Shown piece by piece: positions 1-9,633 of a stretch of DNA of 64,000 bases. The position numbers and the translations under genes are program-made. Under the pieces are notes generated by a model. It did not search any database, was not told the origin of the DNA, and was given only the letters and a program-made list of their open reading frames with translations. The DNA is from Actinocatenispora sera (GTDB taxonomy: Bacteria > Actinomycetota > Actinomycetes > Mycobacteriales > Micromonosporaceae). The stretch lies in contig NZ_AP023354.1 of assembly GCF_018324685.1 (NCBI RefSeq), positions 3,906,001 through 3,970,000 on the forward strand, written 5' to 3'. How positions within the stretch are numbered: position 1 is the stretch's first letter; each line of letters starts with the position of its first letter.

Positions 1-5
1 GGGGG

Positions 6-864
6 TCATAGCGGGTAGTCCTGGGCGATGGTGTCCAGCGGGTGTCGAACCACTGTTGTGCCTGCTCGATGAACTCGCGGGAGATCGAGGTGTCTCCGTC
101 GGTGTCGGCGAAGTGGAACAGGGTCGAGTCCTTGCCGAGCACGTCGCGGATGACGGTCGGGGTGCCGTCGATGCTGACTCGGTTGTCGATCACCGAGTAC
201 AGGCCGAAGAACGCTTCGGCGTGGTTGATGACGTAGAGCTTGAACGAGGGTGGCATGTCGTGGGTGCGGACCTCGACGCGGGCGCTGGGCACCAGCCCAT
301 CGCGGCAAGTTCGCGCACGGGCTCGGCGATGCTCTCGACGACCGGCGGATGATCCGGTCGGCGCGGGCTCGTACGGCGGGGTCGTCCTGGCCGGTCTCGG
401 CGTTGGACGGCAGCGTCGTGGGTCGGCTGACGTCGGTCAGTAGCAGTCGGATCGCGATGGACTGCGGGGTGAGGCGTCCGGCGCGGACCTTGTCCAGCGG
501 TTCGGTGATCGCACCGGCCAGCGTCTCGCCGGAGAATCCGGCGAAGTCGATCGACACGTGCGCCCGGTCGAACGCGGCTTCGATGTGGGGCCGGAGTCCG
601 ACTGCCGCTCGGTTCGCTGCCGTACGAACACGCCGCTGCCCTGCCGGCTGACCGTGAGGTGCTCGGCGTGCAGCTGCGCCAGGGCGCGCTTGACGGTCTC
701 ACGGGCGACGTTGTACCGGGCCGCGAGGTCGTTCTGTGAGGGGAGCTTGTTGCCGGGCGGGAACCGGCCGGTCAGGATCGCTGCTCGTAGCGCGTTCGCG
801 ATCTGCTGTGCCGGCGACGGGGGTCGTCCGGGTCCAGATCGGACAGCGCATCCGTCTGCGTCAT
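6..864 (-). pseudogene. GntR-family regulator (KorSA-like), frameshifted copy in element A
   Basis: Same gene as 16041-16904, where it is described. Compared with that copy it lacks five single bases, each from a C run (near 36, 297, 339, 605 and 818), so the frame breaks repeatedly. No substitutions were noticed. The gene is probably intact in the organism and broken only in the consensus. Confidence 0.75.
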
Positions 865-885
865 TGCCACAGGGTACGGGCTGAC

Positions 886-975
886 TAGCCAGGATGGCTA
901 AATCTGCCCGACATGGTTGACATGGCGAGCCAAGCGAGTCATGCTGATCTCGGCGCACGACTAGCCAAGCTAGTC
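886..975. promoter_or_regulatory. GntR operators and divergent promoters, element A
   Basis: Same arrangement as 16926-17015: palindromes at 886-900 (TAGCCA-N3-TGGCTA), 923-932 (TGGCGAGCCA, imperfect) and 959-975 (GACTAGC-N3-GCTAGTC). The middle one has the G version shared with elements B and C. Confidence 0.7.
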
Positions 976-1031
976 ACAAAGTAGCCCGGTCGAGAGCGGC
1001 CAATGGGGCATCGAGTAGAGGAGTGGTTGTT

Positions 1032-1452
1032 GTGCTGGGACGTGGTACGCGGTTCGGGACTCCGTTTGAGGTCGCCTTCCCGAAGGGCCTGATGCAGTCC
1101 GGCCCGGTGGTGCGGACTACGAGTACAACCGAACAAGAACGCGCCGAAGGTGCAGAAGCGCGACGAGGCGACGGGCCTTCTTCAGTGGAAGGCGAACGTG
1201 ACGGACCCGTCGGAGACCAACGCCAAGCGGGCGTCGTTCGCGCTGCTGTTCGTCGCGGCGGTGCAGCCGGTGCCGGAGACGCCGAGCTGGTGCGGGTACC
1301 GACATGCGGCTCATCGAGCTGGAGGGCCTGACGGCGGAGCCGGGGTGATGGGTCAGGGCGAGTTCAAGTACCTGGGCTACATCTTCCGCGCGGAGGGCTA
1401 CCGCCCGGCTGTGGCTGGCGGCAAGGCGGCTCGTTCGGACAAGGCGGCCTGA
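1032..1452 (+). pseudogene. pra: Pra-like replication/excision activator, frameshifted copy
   Basis: Copy of 17072-17497. Single-base losses in C/G runs (ggtgcgg for ggtgccgg, caaccg for caacccg, and losses near 1285-1300 and 1341) destroy the frame. Likely a consensus error. Confidence 0.7.
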
Positions 1453-1528
1453 TTCGTGACGTGGGCCGGGCTGCGGCATGTTCCCGGCCGGCTGCGTCGA
1501 CCACGGGTGGATGCGGAGGGAGCGGGCG

Positions 1529-1895
1529 GTGACCAGAAAGCATGAGGCGGCTGCGTTGGCGGCGCCGGGGATCGACGCGATCCGGGATGCGTACCTGACG
1601 GGTGGGTCGGATGCGCAGCGGGTGGCAGCGTTGATCGAGATTGCCGGTGCTGCGGCGGCACTGGCGCGGACGGTGGCCGGTTCCGGCACGTGGATCGGGT
1701 AGAGCTGTTCGAGCTGGTATCGCGGCGCTCGGACGTGCTGCCGGTGCTGGGCCGCGGGCAGTGGTTGCCCACGATGACCTACCACGTGCCGGCCCGGGCA
1801 AGCGGCGGATTCGCGGCCGTAGCAACACATCCACGGTGCCGGTGCCGGCGGTGATTCAGCCGGAGCTGTTCGCGGACGTGGACGGTGCGGCGTGA
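1529..1895 (+). pseudogene. Hypothetical AICE protein, frameshifted copy
   Basis: Copy of 17576-17944 with two single C deletions (near 1678 and 1796). Confidence 0.6.
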
Positions 1896-2100
1896 ACGGC
1901 GAGGACTCGTTTCGCGGCGGCATGTGGCGTTGGTGTCGGCCGGGGTGTTCGACATCCGTGCGCGTTCCGGCGGATCTCCACGGCGATCGCGGATCAGGAC
2001 TACCCGCTGGCTCTACGGGCGATCGAGGACGCGCGGTCGGTGCTGGATGAAACGGCCGACTGGCGCGGCTGTCGATCCGGAAGGGGGCCGTGTCGCATGA
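1892..2100 (+). pseudogene. Small hypothetical AICE protein, frameshifted copy
   Basis: Copy of 17941-18153, four bases shorter through single deletions in G/C runs. Confidence 0.55.
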
Positions 2101-2284
2101 TCGCGAGATTGCGCAGGCCGGGTTACTCGTGGCGCTGATCGCAGTGGTAGTGGCTGTCGTCGTCGGGGTCGCGCACGCGGTGAAGGCGTCGTTTGACGCA
2201 CACGAGCGCGCCGAGATCAGGGCCTTCCGTCGTCGGTTGGCTGCTCGGGACCGGGATGCGTCGGGCTCCGGCGGTGGTCGGTGA
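2097..2284 (+). pseudogene. Small single-pass membrane protein, frameshifted copy
   Basis: Copy of 18150-18338. One C is missing just after the start codon, so the membrane-segment frame is open only from an upstream start. Confidence 0.55.
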
Positions 2285-2474
2285 TGGCTCTGGATTGGGA
2301 TGACCTGGCGGCGGTGGTGGAGCTGGCGGACGCGGAGTTGCGGGCGTTGCGGGGTGCGGTGGCGGCTCGGGACGTGGACGCGATGTCCGTTGCGGGTGAG
2401 CGGCTGCGTGTGGTGTCGGTGACGGCGAGGCAGTTCGTGCGGGTGCTGGCGGCGCGGGAGCGGGTGGCTGGTGA
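2281..2474 (+). pseudogene. Small hypothetical AICE protein, 3' frameshifted copy
   Basis: Copy of 18335-18529. One G is missing from the run near 2462, so the last residues differ and the frame runs on to 2487. Confidence 0.55.
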
Positions 2475-2692
2475 TGGCGCGGCGTGACTCGGCTGCGGCG
2501 GCCGATGAGCTGGTGGCCGGTTGGGCGGATGCGTGCGGGGACGTGCAGGTGGCGTTGGCGCGCCTGTCGCGTTCGCTGGGTGGTCTGGGCGATGACCGGT
2601 TGTCGCGGTGGGTGGCGGAGGCGCAGCGGCCGATGGACGAGATGTCGGCGTGGCTGGCGCAGGTGCGGCGGCATCTGAACGCGAACCGGTGA
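2471..2692 (+). CDS. Small hypothetical AICE protein (73 aa)
   Basis: Intact copy of 18526-18747; identical protein. Confidence 0.6.
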   Translation: MMARRDSAAAADELVAGWADACGDVQVALARLSRSLGGLGDDRLSRWVAEAQRPMDEMSAWLAQVRRHLNANR

Positions 2693-2704
2693 AGGGCGGC
2701 GGCG

Positions 2705-3269
2705 ATGCAGTTGTCTCGGCCGCTCCGGCAGGCGGTGGCGGCGTCGCAACGGGCTCGGTGGCAGGTACGGGAAACGGTGATGGCCTCGGTGCCGGTACGG
2801 GCGTGGATGCGGGCGACCTACCGGACCGGCAAGACGTGGCGTCGATGCGCTACGGGCTGCCGCAGCGGGCGTGGTGGCGGTACGGCGGTCGAGTGGCCGG
2901 ACGGGGTTCGCTCGTCGTCCGGCGGGCCGCTCGGGGGTGAGTCGGCCGGCGATGAGTCGGCCAGCTCATCCGGCAGGTCAACGGAATGTCCGGCAACAGG
3001 TGAGGAGAGCAGCAATGGCAGACGAGGCGTTGGCGCAGGTCCGGACGGCGTTGCAGGGCAAGGTGGGCAACGGTGAGGGCTTGGCGCTGGTTCGCTCGTG
3101 GGCGGCGTCGGTGCGGTCGGCGGCGGACGAGGTGGCGTCGGTGCAGCGGAAGTTGTCGGTGGCTGAGGATGAGTTCTTGGACCGTCCGGCGCAGCAGTCG
3201 TTTAGCTGGTTGACCCGGTTGTCGGAGAACCTGGATCACTTGGCGCGCAAGCTGTCCGCCGGCCAGTAG
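2705..3269 (+). pseudogene. Hypothetical AICE protein (188-aa frame), frameshifted copy
   Basis: Copy of 18760-19326 with two single-base deletions (near 2835 and 2868). The 84-aa 3' part starting at ATG 3015, preceded by GAGGAG, is intact. Confidence 0.5.
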
Positions 3270-3301
3270 GCGTCGCGGCAAGTCAGGGAAGGTAGGGCGA
3301 G

Positions 3302-3340
3302 GGCCGCCCGTCACGCACACAGCATGCGGGCGGCCTTCTT
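3302..3340 (+). terminator. Intrinsic terminator before tra, element A
   Basis: Stem GGCCGCCCG / CGGGCGGCC (3302-3310 / 3327-3335), 16-nt loop, TTCTT tail. Same as 19359-19397. Confidence 0.6.
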
Positions 3341-3385
3341 CATGCCCAAACGCGGTCACGGACGGTTATCGGAGGGTTGGGGGTC

Positions 3386-5005
3386 ATGGCTAAGCGGATG
3401 GTGGCCACGCAGGTCTACCGGGAGTCGATGGGCCAGCGGTTGTGGGACGCGATGCCGCTGGTGGTGCAGATCCGGTAGCGGTGGGCGTCGGGGCGTACCG
3501 GGTGATCAAGCTCGCGGTCCAGCACCCCCGCACGACGGTGTGGTGGCCACGCTGGGCACGGCCGGGCTGGTGGGTGGCCGGTGGGCGCTGGCCGGTGTGG
3601 TCCTGGCCCCGGTCGTGGCCGGCGTGGTGTGGCGCATCGCCTGGCCCGTCTCGTTCAAGCAGCGGGTCACGCCCGCATCCTGCGGTGGCAGCGTCGCTGG
3701 ATCCGGTACGGGCGTCGCTGGGATCGGTGGATGACCCGGTGCAAGCTGACCGTGCGGGATCACGACGGGGAGGTCATCCCGGCATCCGCAAGGTGGAGGT
3801 GCTGCCGGCGGCCGATCGGCTGCTGGTGGACGTGCCGGTCGGGATGACGGTCGACGCCTCCGGGCCAAGACGGGGGAGTTGGCGAACGCAGCGCGGGCGT
3901 TGGCGTGCAGGGTGTGGGAAGTGCCGGGTAGCCCGGGTGAGGCGTGGGTGGAGTTCCAGCACACGGACATCCTGATCTCCACGGTGCCAGCGCTGCCGAT
4001 CCCGCAAGCCGACGAATCCGGGATGGTGCCGGTGGACCTGGCGGCCGTCCCGGTCGGCATGCGCGAGGACGGGACCGGCTGGACGATCCCGCTGCTGGCC
4101 GGCATGTGCTGGTGGCGGGCCGGTCCCGGTCGGGTAAGGGCTCGCTGATCTGGTCGGTGCTGCGCTACCTGGCGCCGGCGATCCGGGCCGGGCTGGTGAA
4201 GGTGACCGGGATCGACCCGAAGGGCGGCATGGAGCTGTCCATCGGGCGCCCGTTGTTCACCCGGTATGAGGCGGACCGGGCCGAAGCCATGGTCGCGCTG
4301 CTGGAAGCGGAAGCCGATCATATGGACTGCGTGGCGTTGGAGCTGGCGGGCAATGTCCGCAAGTTCACCCGTCGATGACCCACCCGCTGCATCTGGTGAT
4401 CGTGGACGAGTTGGCGACGCTGACCGCGTACGCGCCGATGGATGTGCGGCGCCGGGCTGAGTACGCGTTGGGGCGGCTGCTGACCAAGGGCGCGGCGGTC
4501 GGCTGGGTGGTGCTCGGGTGCGTGCAGGAGCCGTCGAAGGACATCATCCCGATGCGCGGGCTGTTCACCTACCGCATCGCCCTCGGGCTCGACACCCGTC
4601 GCAGGTGGACATGGTGTTGGGCGACGGGATGCGTGACCTCGGTGCGCTGGCCGATCAGATCCCGTTGACGGCGCCGGGCATGGGCTACGCGCTGTCGGAG
4701 TTCGAGAAGAACCCGTTCCGGGTGCGTGCCGCCTACGTCGATGACGACCAGATCCGCGACATGGCCGCCGAGTACGCACCGATCACCACCGACGCCAACG
4801 ACGTCGAAGACATCCCGGCTGCCCCATGGCTGGCAACCGCAACGAGGGCCAGGCGGACGAGGCCAAGCGGCCGGAGCCGGTGGAAGTGGTCGACCTGGAG
4901 GAGTGCCCGCCGGCCGATGTGACGCCGGTGGTGCCGGACTCGCTGCTGGCCAAGCTGCGCAACCTGCCGGCAGCGGACGGCTCGGACGGGACGGAGGCGG
5001 CGTGA
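3386..5005 (+). pseudogene. FtsK/SpoIIIE-type transfer protein Tra, frameshifted copy
   Basis: Copy of 19444-21072 but nine bases shorter, all single C or G losses in short runs (for example near 3475, 3535, 3671, 3780, 4102 and 4594). The Walker A and Walker B regions are present but in different frames. Probably intact in vivo. Confidence 0.75.
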
Positions 5006-5256
5006 TGAGTGCGGTACCGGCAGACAACGACGGGGCGCGGCTGTTCCGGATCCGGGTCCCGGGTCGGACAAGTCGACGGCGGTGACGGTGCGGATGACCG
5101 ACGAGTCGGCGTGGATCGCGATCGGGGCTCGGCATCGTCGGCTTCCGCTGACCGTGCCGGAGGCGTGGGCGTTGTTCAAGGCCTGGCCGATGCGCTGGAT
5201 ACGGCTGGGGATCCGCCGGCGTTCCTGTCTCGTCCGTCCACCGCGACACCAAGTAG
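5005..5256 (+). pseudogene. Small hypothetical AICE protein, frameshifted copy
   Basis: Copy of 21072-21326 lacking three C residues (near 5061, 5183 and 5234). Confidence 0.55.
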
Positions 5257-5266
5257 GGGGTGACCT

Positions 5267-5895
5267 GTGGTGGCTGAGGCAAGCAAGTCGCAGCGGGTAG
5301 AGGATGTCGCTCGGCTCGGGATCATGGGCGCGATCGGCGTCATGGCCGGTGCCGCGTCGTTCACGCACATGCACGACTGGACGATGCAGGCGCTCCCGCA
5401 CGGGACGGCCGACTGGTTCGGCTGGGCGAACGCGGTCGCCTCCGAGCTGATGCCCACGTGTGCGCTGTTGGAGATCCGCCGCAAGCGCCGGGCCGGCGGC
5501 TCGATCACCTACCCGGTCGCGCTGCTGGTCGCCTCCGGCCTGCTCTCACTGGGCGCCCAGGTCTCGCAAGCCGGAGACTCCCTCACCTCGAAGGGTCTGG
5601 CGGCGCTGCCGGCGGTGGCGTTCATGCTGCTGGTCAAGCTCGTGTTCTCCGGCCTCCGAAGACCACGAATGACACGGAAGCTGTTGTCCCACAACGGGAG
5701 CGAGTCACCGACCCGGCCCCTGCGGAGGTCGAGCCTGCCGCTCCGGTACCTCCCTCGGTGCCTGCCGCTCCGGTGCCTGGCGTTCCTGCGGTGACTCGTC
5801 CGGTGTCGTCCACGGTCCCGGCTGCTCCGGTGGTCCCGTCGGGTCCGGTCGTGCCGGGCCGCGCTAACGGCCGTCCGGTGGTGATCGGCCGATGA
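5267..5895 (+). pseudogene. SpdB-like membrane protein, frameshifted copy
   Basis: Copy of 21337-21966 with one C missing near 5655, after the membrane domain; the Pro/Val-rich tail is out of frame. Confidence 0.6.
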
Positions 5896-7688
5896 CCACC
5901 ACCGTGGACACGATGATGCTGCCCGGTCTCGGGCAGGACGACCAACCGCGTCCGGGGTCGCGGGCAGCTCGGATGCTGCAGCCGATCGCGAAGGATGTAG
6001 CGGTTGAGCTGGCGAAGAAGTTCGGGGTGTGCGTCAAACCGGTGTGGCTTCGCCGTACCAACACCGCGACCGGGGAAACCGAGCTGGTGCCGGTGCCCTG
6101 CGGGGCTACGTCGGCGGCGAAGTGTGAGCCGTGCGCGGAAGCCAACCGCAGGCTGCGCATGCAGCAGATCCGGGAAGGCTGGCACCTTACCGAAGAGCCG
6201 GTCACCACCCCGGATGCCCCGACCGATGAACAGCGGGATTTGGTGGAGTACCGGGCTGTCCTGGAGTTCGCCCGCACGTCGGTGGTGATGGCGGCCGAGT
6301 GGGACCAGGTGCGCGAGCTGGACGCGGAGATTGACCGGGTGGATGAGCAGATCACCGCGGCCGGTGTGCGCGGCTCGGTCCTGCCCGGCGGCCGGAAGGA
6401 CGGGACCGATCCGGACGAGTCGGCCCCGTCGCGGAAGCGGTCCACGAAACGGCGGCAGGACGCGCCGGACCTTCCTCGCCTGCCCGTCGCCAACCGGACC
6501 ATCCCGCACCCACACATCGGCACCGACGGCCGGGAGCACCGGGACTCGGTGTTCCTGACCTTGACGCTCGGCAGCTACGGGCCGATCCACTCCGCCTACC
6601 GGCGTCGCGGCGCGGTGGAGGTGTGCGAGTGCGGGGAGCTGCACAGCCCCCACGACCCCAGGGTCGGGACCCCGGTGGACCCGGACAGCTACGACTACCG
6701 GGCCGCGGCGCTGGACGCGATCCACTTCGCGAAGGTGCTCGACCGGTTCTGGCAGAACCTCCGCCGCGCGGTCGGGTGGAACGTCCAGTACGCCGGGTCG
6801 GTCGAGATGCAAAAGCGGCTGGCCCCACACGGGCACTTCGCCGTCCGGGGAGCACTCCCGCGGGCACTGGTGCGGCAGGTGGCGGCGGCGACCTACCACC
6901 AGGTGTGGTGGCCCGCCCACGACAAGATCGTGTACGACCCGGACGGGGCAGTGCCGGTGTGGGACCCGGACGCCAAGACCTACCGGGACCCGGAAACCTC
7001 GGCGGCGCTGCCGACCTGGGATGAGGCGCTGGACGCCTTGGATGAGGACCCGGACGCGGAACCTGCGCACGTGGTGCGGCTCGGCAGCGTGCACCTTGCC
7101 GGGGTGCGGGGCGGCTCGGAGAGCGCCGAGAAGACCATCCGCTACATCACCAAGTACATCGCGAAGGACATCACCGACGCGGTGGCTCCGGGGTCGCGGG
7201 CGCAGGAAGACCACCTCGCCCGCCTGGCGGCCGAGCTGCAAACCCTGCCGTGCTCTCCGACCTGTGCGAACTGGCTGCTGTACGGGGTGCAGCCCAAGAA
7301 CGCGAAGGCTACGGCGCGGCCGGGACGGTGCAAGGGCAAGGTGCATCAGCGGCGCACCCTCGGGTTCACCGGGCGGCGGGTGCTGGTCTCCCGGCAGTGG
7401 TCGAACAAGACCCTGTCCGATCACCGGGCCGACCGCAAAGCCTGGGTCAAAGCTCTCCTCGCGCTTTCGGCAACCGGGGAAACCACGATCGGCGAGCACG
7501 ACCAGGCGGCCGGCGACCCTCCGCCGTTCGAGTACGAGTTGGCGTCCCGGGACGACCCGGACGTGCCTCCGCCGCATGTGCATTTCCTGCGCAAGATCGC
7601 CGAACGGCAAGCCTGGCGGGCACAACTCGACGCGGCGAAACAACAGGCACAGCAGCAGCTTTTGGCAACGCAAACCGTTGCGGCATAA
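5892..7688 (+). CDS. repSA: RepSA-type replication initiator
   Basis: Intact copy, identical in protein sequence to the one described at 21963-23759. From here rightwards element A shows almost no indels. Confidence 0.85.
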   Translation: MTTTVDTMMLPGLGQDDQPRPGSRAARMLQPIAKDVAVELAKKFGVCVKPVWLRRTNTATGETELVPVPCGATSAAKCEPCAEANRRLRMQQIREGWHLTEEPVTTPDAPTDEQRDLVEYRAVLEFARTSVVMAAEWDQVRELDAEIDRVDEQITAAGVRGSVLPGGRKDGTDPDESAPSRKRSTKRRQDAPDLPRLPVANRTIPHPHIGTDGREHRDSVFLTLTLGSYGPIHSAYRRRGAVEVCECGELHSPHDPRVGTPVDPDSYDYRAAALDAIHFAKVLDRFWQNLRRAVGWNVQYAGSVEMQKRLAPHGHFAVRGALPRALVRQVAAATYHQVWWPAHDKIVYDPDGAVPVWDPDAKTYRDPETSAALPTWDEALDALDEDPDAEPAHVVRLGSVHLAGVRGGSESAEKTIRYITKYIAKDITDAVAPGSRAQEDHLARLAAELQTLPCSPTCANWLLYGVQPKNAKATARPGRCKGKVHQRRTLGFTGRRVLVSRQWSNKTLSDHRADRKAWVKALLALSATGETTIGEHDQAAGDPPPFEYELASRDDPDVPPPHVHFLRKIAERQAWRAQLDAAKQQAQQQLLATQTVAA

Positions 7689-7707
7689 GGATCTGGGGAG
7701 GATCGCT

Positions 7708-7905
7708 GTGTCCACGAAGGACGCGGTTCGGCTCGAACCTGCTTGGACGATTGACGACGTGGCGGCGTACCTCCGGGTGCCGGTCGAGACGCTGCGGACC
7801 TGGCGCAAGAAGCGCACTGGCCCGCCGGCTCGTCGCTGCGGCAAACACCTTCGCTACGACCCGGTAGCCGTTCGGGCGTGGCTCAGTTCGAGCGACGTGG
7901 CGTAG
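7708..7905 (+). CDS. xis: Excisionase (helix-turn-helix)
   Basis: Intact copy of 23779-23976; GTG start with GGGGAGG six bases upstream. Confidence 0.8.
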   Translation: MSTKDAVRLEPAWTIDDVAAYLRVPVETLRTWRKKRTGPPARRCGKHLRYDPVAVRAWLSSSDVA

Positions 7906-7916
7906 GGCGGCGGGAC

Positions 7917-9143
7917 GTGGCGCACATCGAGGATCGTTGGTACCGACCGACGCAAGACGAGTTCGGCAAGGTGGTCGTCAACGGCCGCGGCAAGCCGGTG
8001 ATGGAGCGGACGGAGAGGTACGGCAAGGGGGATCGGTACCGCGTTCGCTACCTGACCCCCGCGGGGGAGCGGCGGAGCAAGTCCTTCGCGGACAAGCAGA
8101 AGGGCGATGCTGAGGCGTTCCTCATCACCGTTGAGTCCGAGAAGCGGCGAGGGACCTACGTCGATCCCACCGCCGGCAAGGTCTTGTTCCGCGACTACGC
8201 GGAGCAGTGGATGCGCGGACAGACGTTCGATGAGTCGACCCGCGAATCGGTCGAGTACCGCGTTCGCAAGCACCTCTATCCGATGCTTGGGGATCGTCCG
8301 CTGAGCAAGATCAACCCTGGATTGATCCGGGATTGGGACCGCTCGCTGTACGACGTGTTGTCGGCGTCCACGCGCTCGGTCGTGTTTGCTCACCTACGCG
8401 CCATCCTCGGCGCGGCTGTCGATGACGAGAAGATCGTCAAGAACCCATGCACAGCGCGCTCTGTGCGGCAACCGCGGCCCACTGAACGGCGCGTCGTTCC
8501 TTGGACTCGCGAACAGGTGGCCGCGATCCGCCGGGCGGTCCCTGAGCGGTACCGACTGGTGGTGGACCTCGGCGCCGGTTGCGGCCTGCGTCAGGGCGAG
8601 ATCTTCGGCTTGTCTCCCGATGATGTGGACCTGGACGCCGGAGTGATCCATGTGCGGAGGCAGGTCAAGCGGGTCCGCTCGCGGTTGGTCTTCGGCCTGC
8701 CCAAGAACGATCGCGACCGGCACGTGCCGCTTCCTAGCATGATCGCGCGCCGAATCGAGGACCACATCGACGGTGGTCGGTTCGGCCCGACCTCGATCAC
8801 GCTGCCGTGGGAGAACCCGCTGACCGGGAAGCCGACCACGGTGGACCTGCTGTTGACGACGACCCGGAACGGTGCGCTCAACCGGTCGACGTTCGACAGC
8901 AAGATGTGGCATCCCGCCTTGGCCCTGGCGGGCATCGAACGGTCGCGCGCGACCGGTGTCCACGCGCTGCGGCACTTCTACGCCTCGGCGCTGCTGGACG
9001 CGGGGGAGAACATCAAGAGCCTGTCGAGCTACCTCGGGCACCACGATCCCGGCTTCACGCTGCGGGTGTACACGCACCTGATGCCGTCGAGCGAGGACAG
9101 GGCGCGTCGCGCGATCGACAGTGTGCTGGGCGGAGACGAGTAA
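7917..9143 (+). CDS. int: Tyrosine site-specific integrase
   Basis: Intact copy of 23988-25214, with all catalytic residues present. GTG start is 11 nt after the xis stop codon. Confidence 0.9.
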   Translation: MAHIEDRWYRPTQDEFGKVVVNGRGKPVMERTERYGKGDRYRVRYLTPAGERRSKSFADKQKGDAEAFLITVESEKRRGTYVDPTAGKVLFRDYAEQWMRGQTFDESTRESVEYRVRKHLYPMLGDRPLSKINPGLIRDWDRSLYDVLSASTRSVVFAHLRAILGAAVDDEKIVKNPCTARSVRQPRPTERRVVPWTREQVAAIRRAVPERYRLVVDLGAGCGLRQGEIFGLSPDDVDLDAGVIHVRRQVKRVRSRLVFGLPKNDRDRHVPLPSMIARRIEDHIDGGRFGPTSITLPWENPLTGKPTTVDLLLTTTRNGALNRSTFDSKMWHPALALAGIERSRATGVHALRHFYASALLDAGENIKSLSSYLGHHDPGFTLRVYTHLMPSSEDRARRAIDSVLGGDE

Positions 9144-9633
9144 CCCCCACGCGACCCCCGGGGCCGTGTTGCTCGGGTGTTTTGCCTGGTCAGAGGCAAT
9201 CTCGTGACAGTCCCCGGCGTACCGGCCGACTCGTCCACCCCACCCCAGCTCCCGGCGCTGATCATGGCGTTGACCCGCGACAACGCTGGTCGACTCTGGT
9301 CATGAATGGTCGTCGTCGGTCGTCGTCAGAGCCCCCAGCGAACCCCCAGAGCCCCCAGGAACCCCCGAGATCTTGTCCATCCCGTCTGCCGTCGGCCCAC
9401 CCTCCGGGGTAGCGGGGCTGTCCTGTCTGGTGAAGGTGGAGCGCCCGACCGGACGTACGACCTTCGCCAGACAGGACAGGTCTGCTACGGCATCGCCTGG
9501 GCCGTCGGCGGGCGGGATGGACCGCCACCCACGACCCGTACTCGCTCGGGTCCCCGTCCATCCCGGAGCCTGAGCGCCCCCGCCGGAGGCGTGCTTGTCG
9601 GGTGATGTCGCAGCGGGTGGCTAGCGTGTCGGC
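9144..9633. other. A/B junction: attP-like site and non-coding left end of element B
   Basis: Gene-free stretch between int of A and the nuclease of B. It holds an inverted repeat TTGCCT-N6-AGGCAA, the unit junction at 9236/9237 (matched to the right chromosomal junction at 57381/57382), tandem GGTCGTCGTC repeats, a block of four C5-containing direct repeats (9329-9369) and a 62-bp inverted repeat (9418-9479). In a tandem array each internal junction has the attP sequence, so Int/Xis could recombine here. No tRNA-like sequence is visible. Confidence 0.65.
9418..9479. repeat. 62-bp inverted repeat near the left end of element B
   Basis: Arms CTGTCCTGTCTGG (9418-9430) and CCAGACAGGACAG (9467-9479) pair perfectly over 13 bp. 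After one mismatch a further GAAGGT/ACCTTC pairs, leaving a loop of about 22 nt. It could be an origin, a recombination or transfer site, or a terminator facing the att site; the sequence does not decide. Confidence 0.6.

Larger units (their letters stand above)
1..9236 (+). mobile_element. AICE element A, right-hand part only
   Basis: Window-edge remnant of the first visible unit of the tandem array, from the stop codon of the GntR gene through integrase to the att junction. Gene order and sequence match elements B, C and D. It is about 37 nt shorter than the clean units over the shared part because of scattered single G/C deletions between 1 and about 5,660; rep, xis and int are intact. The left part (nuclease, IS, Pycsar, HAD, kinase) lies outside the window. 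Confidence 0.9.
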
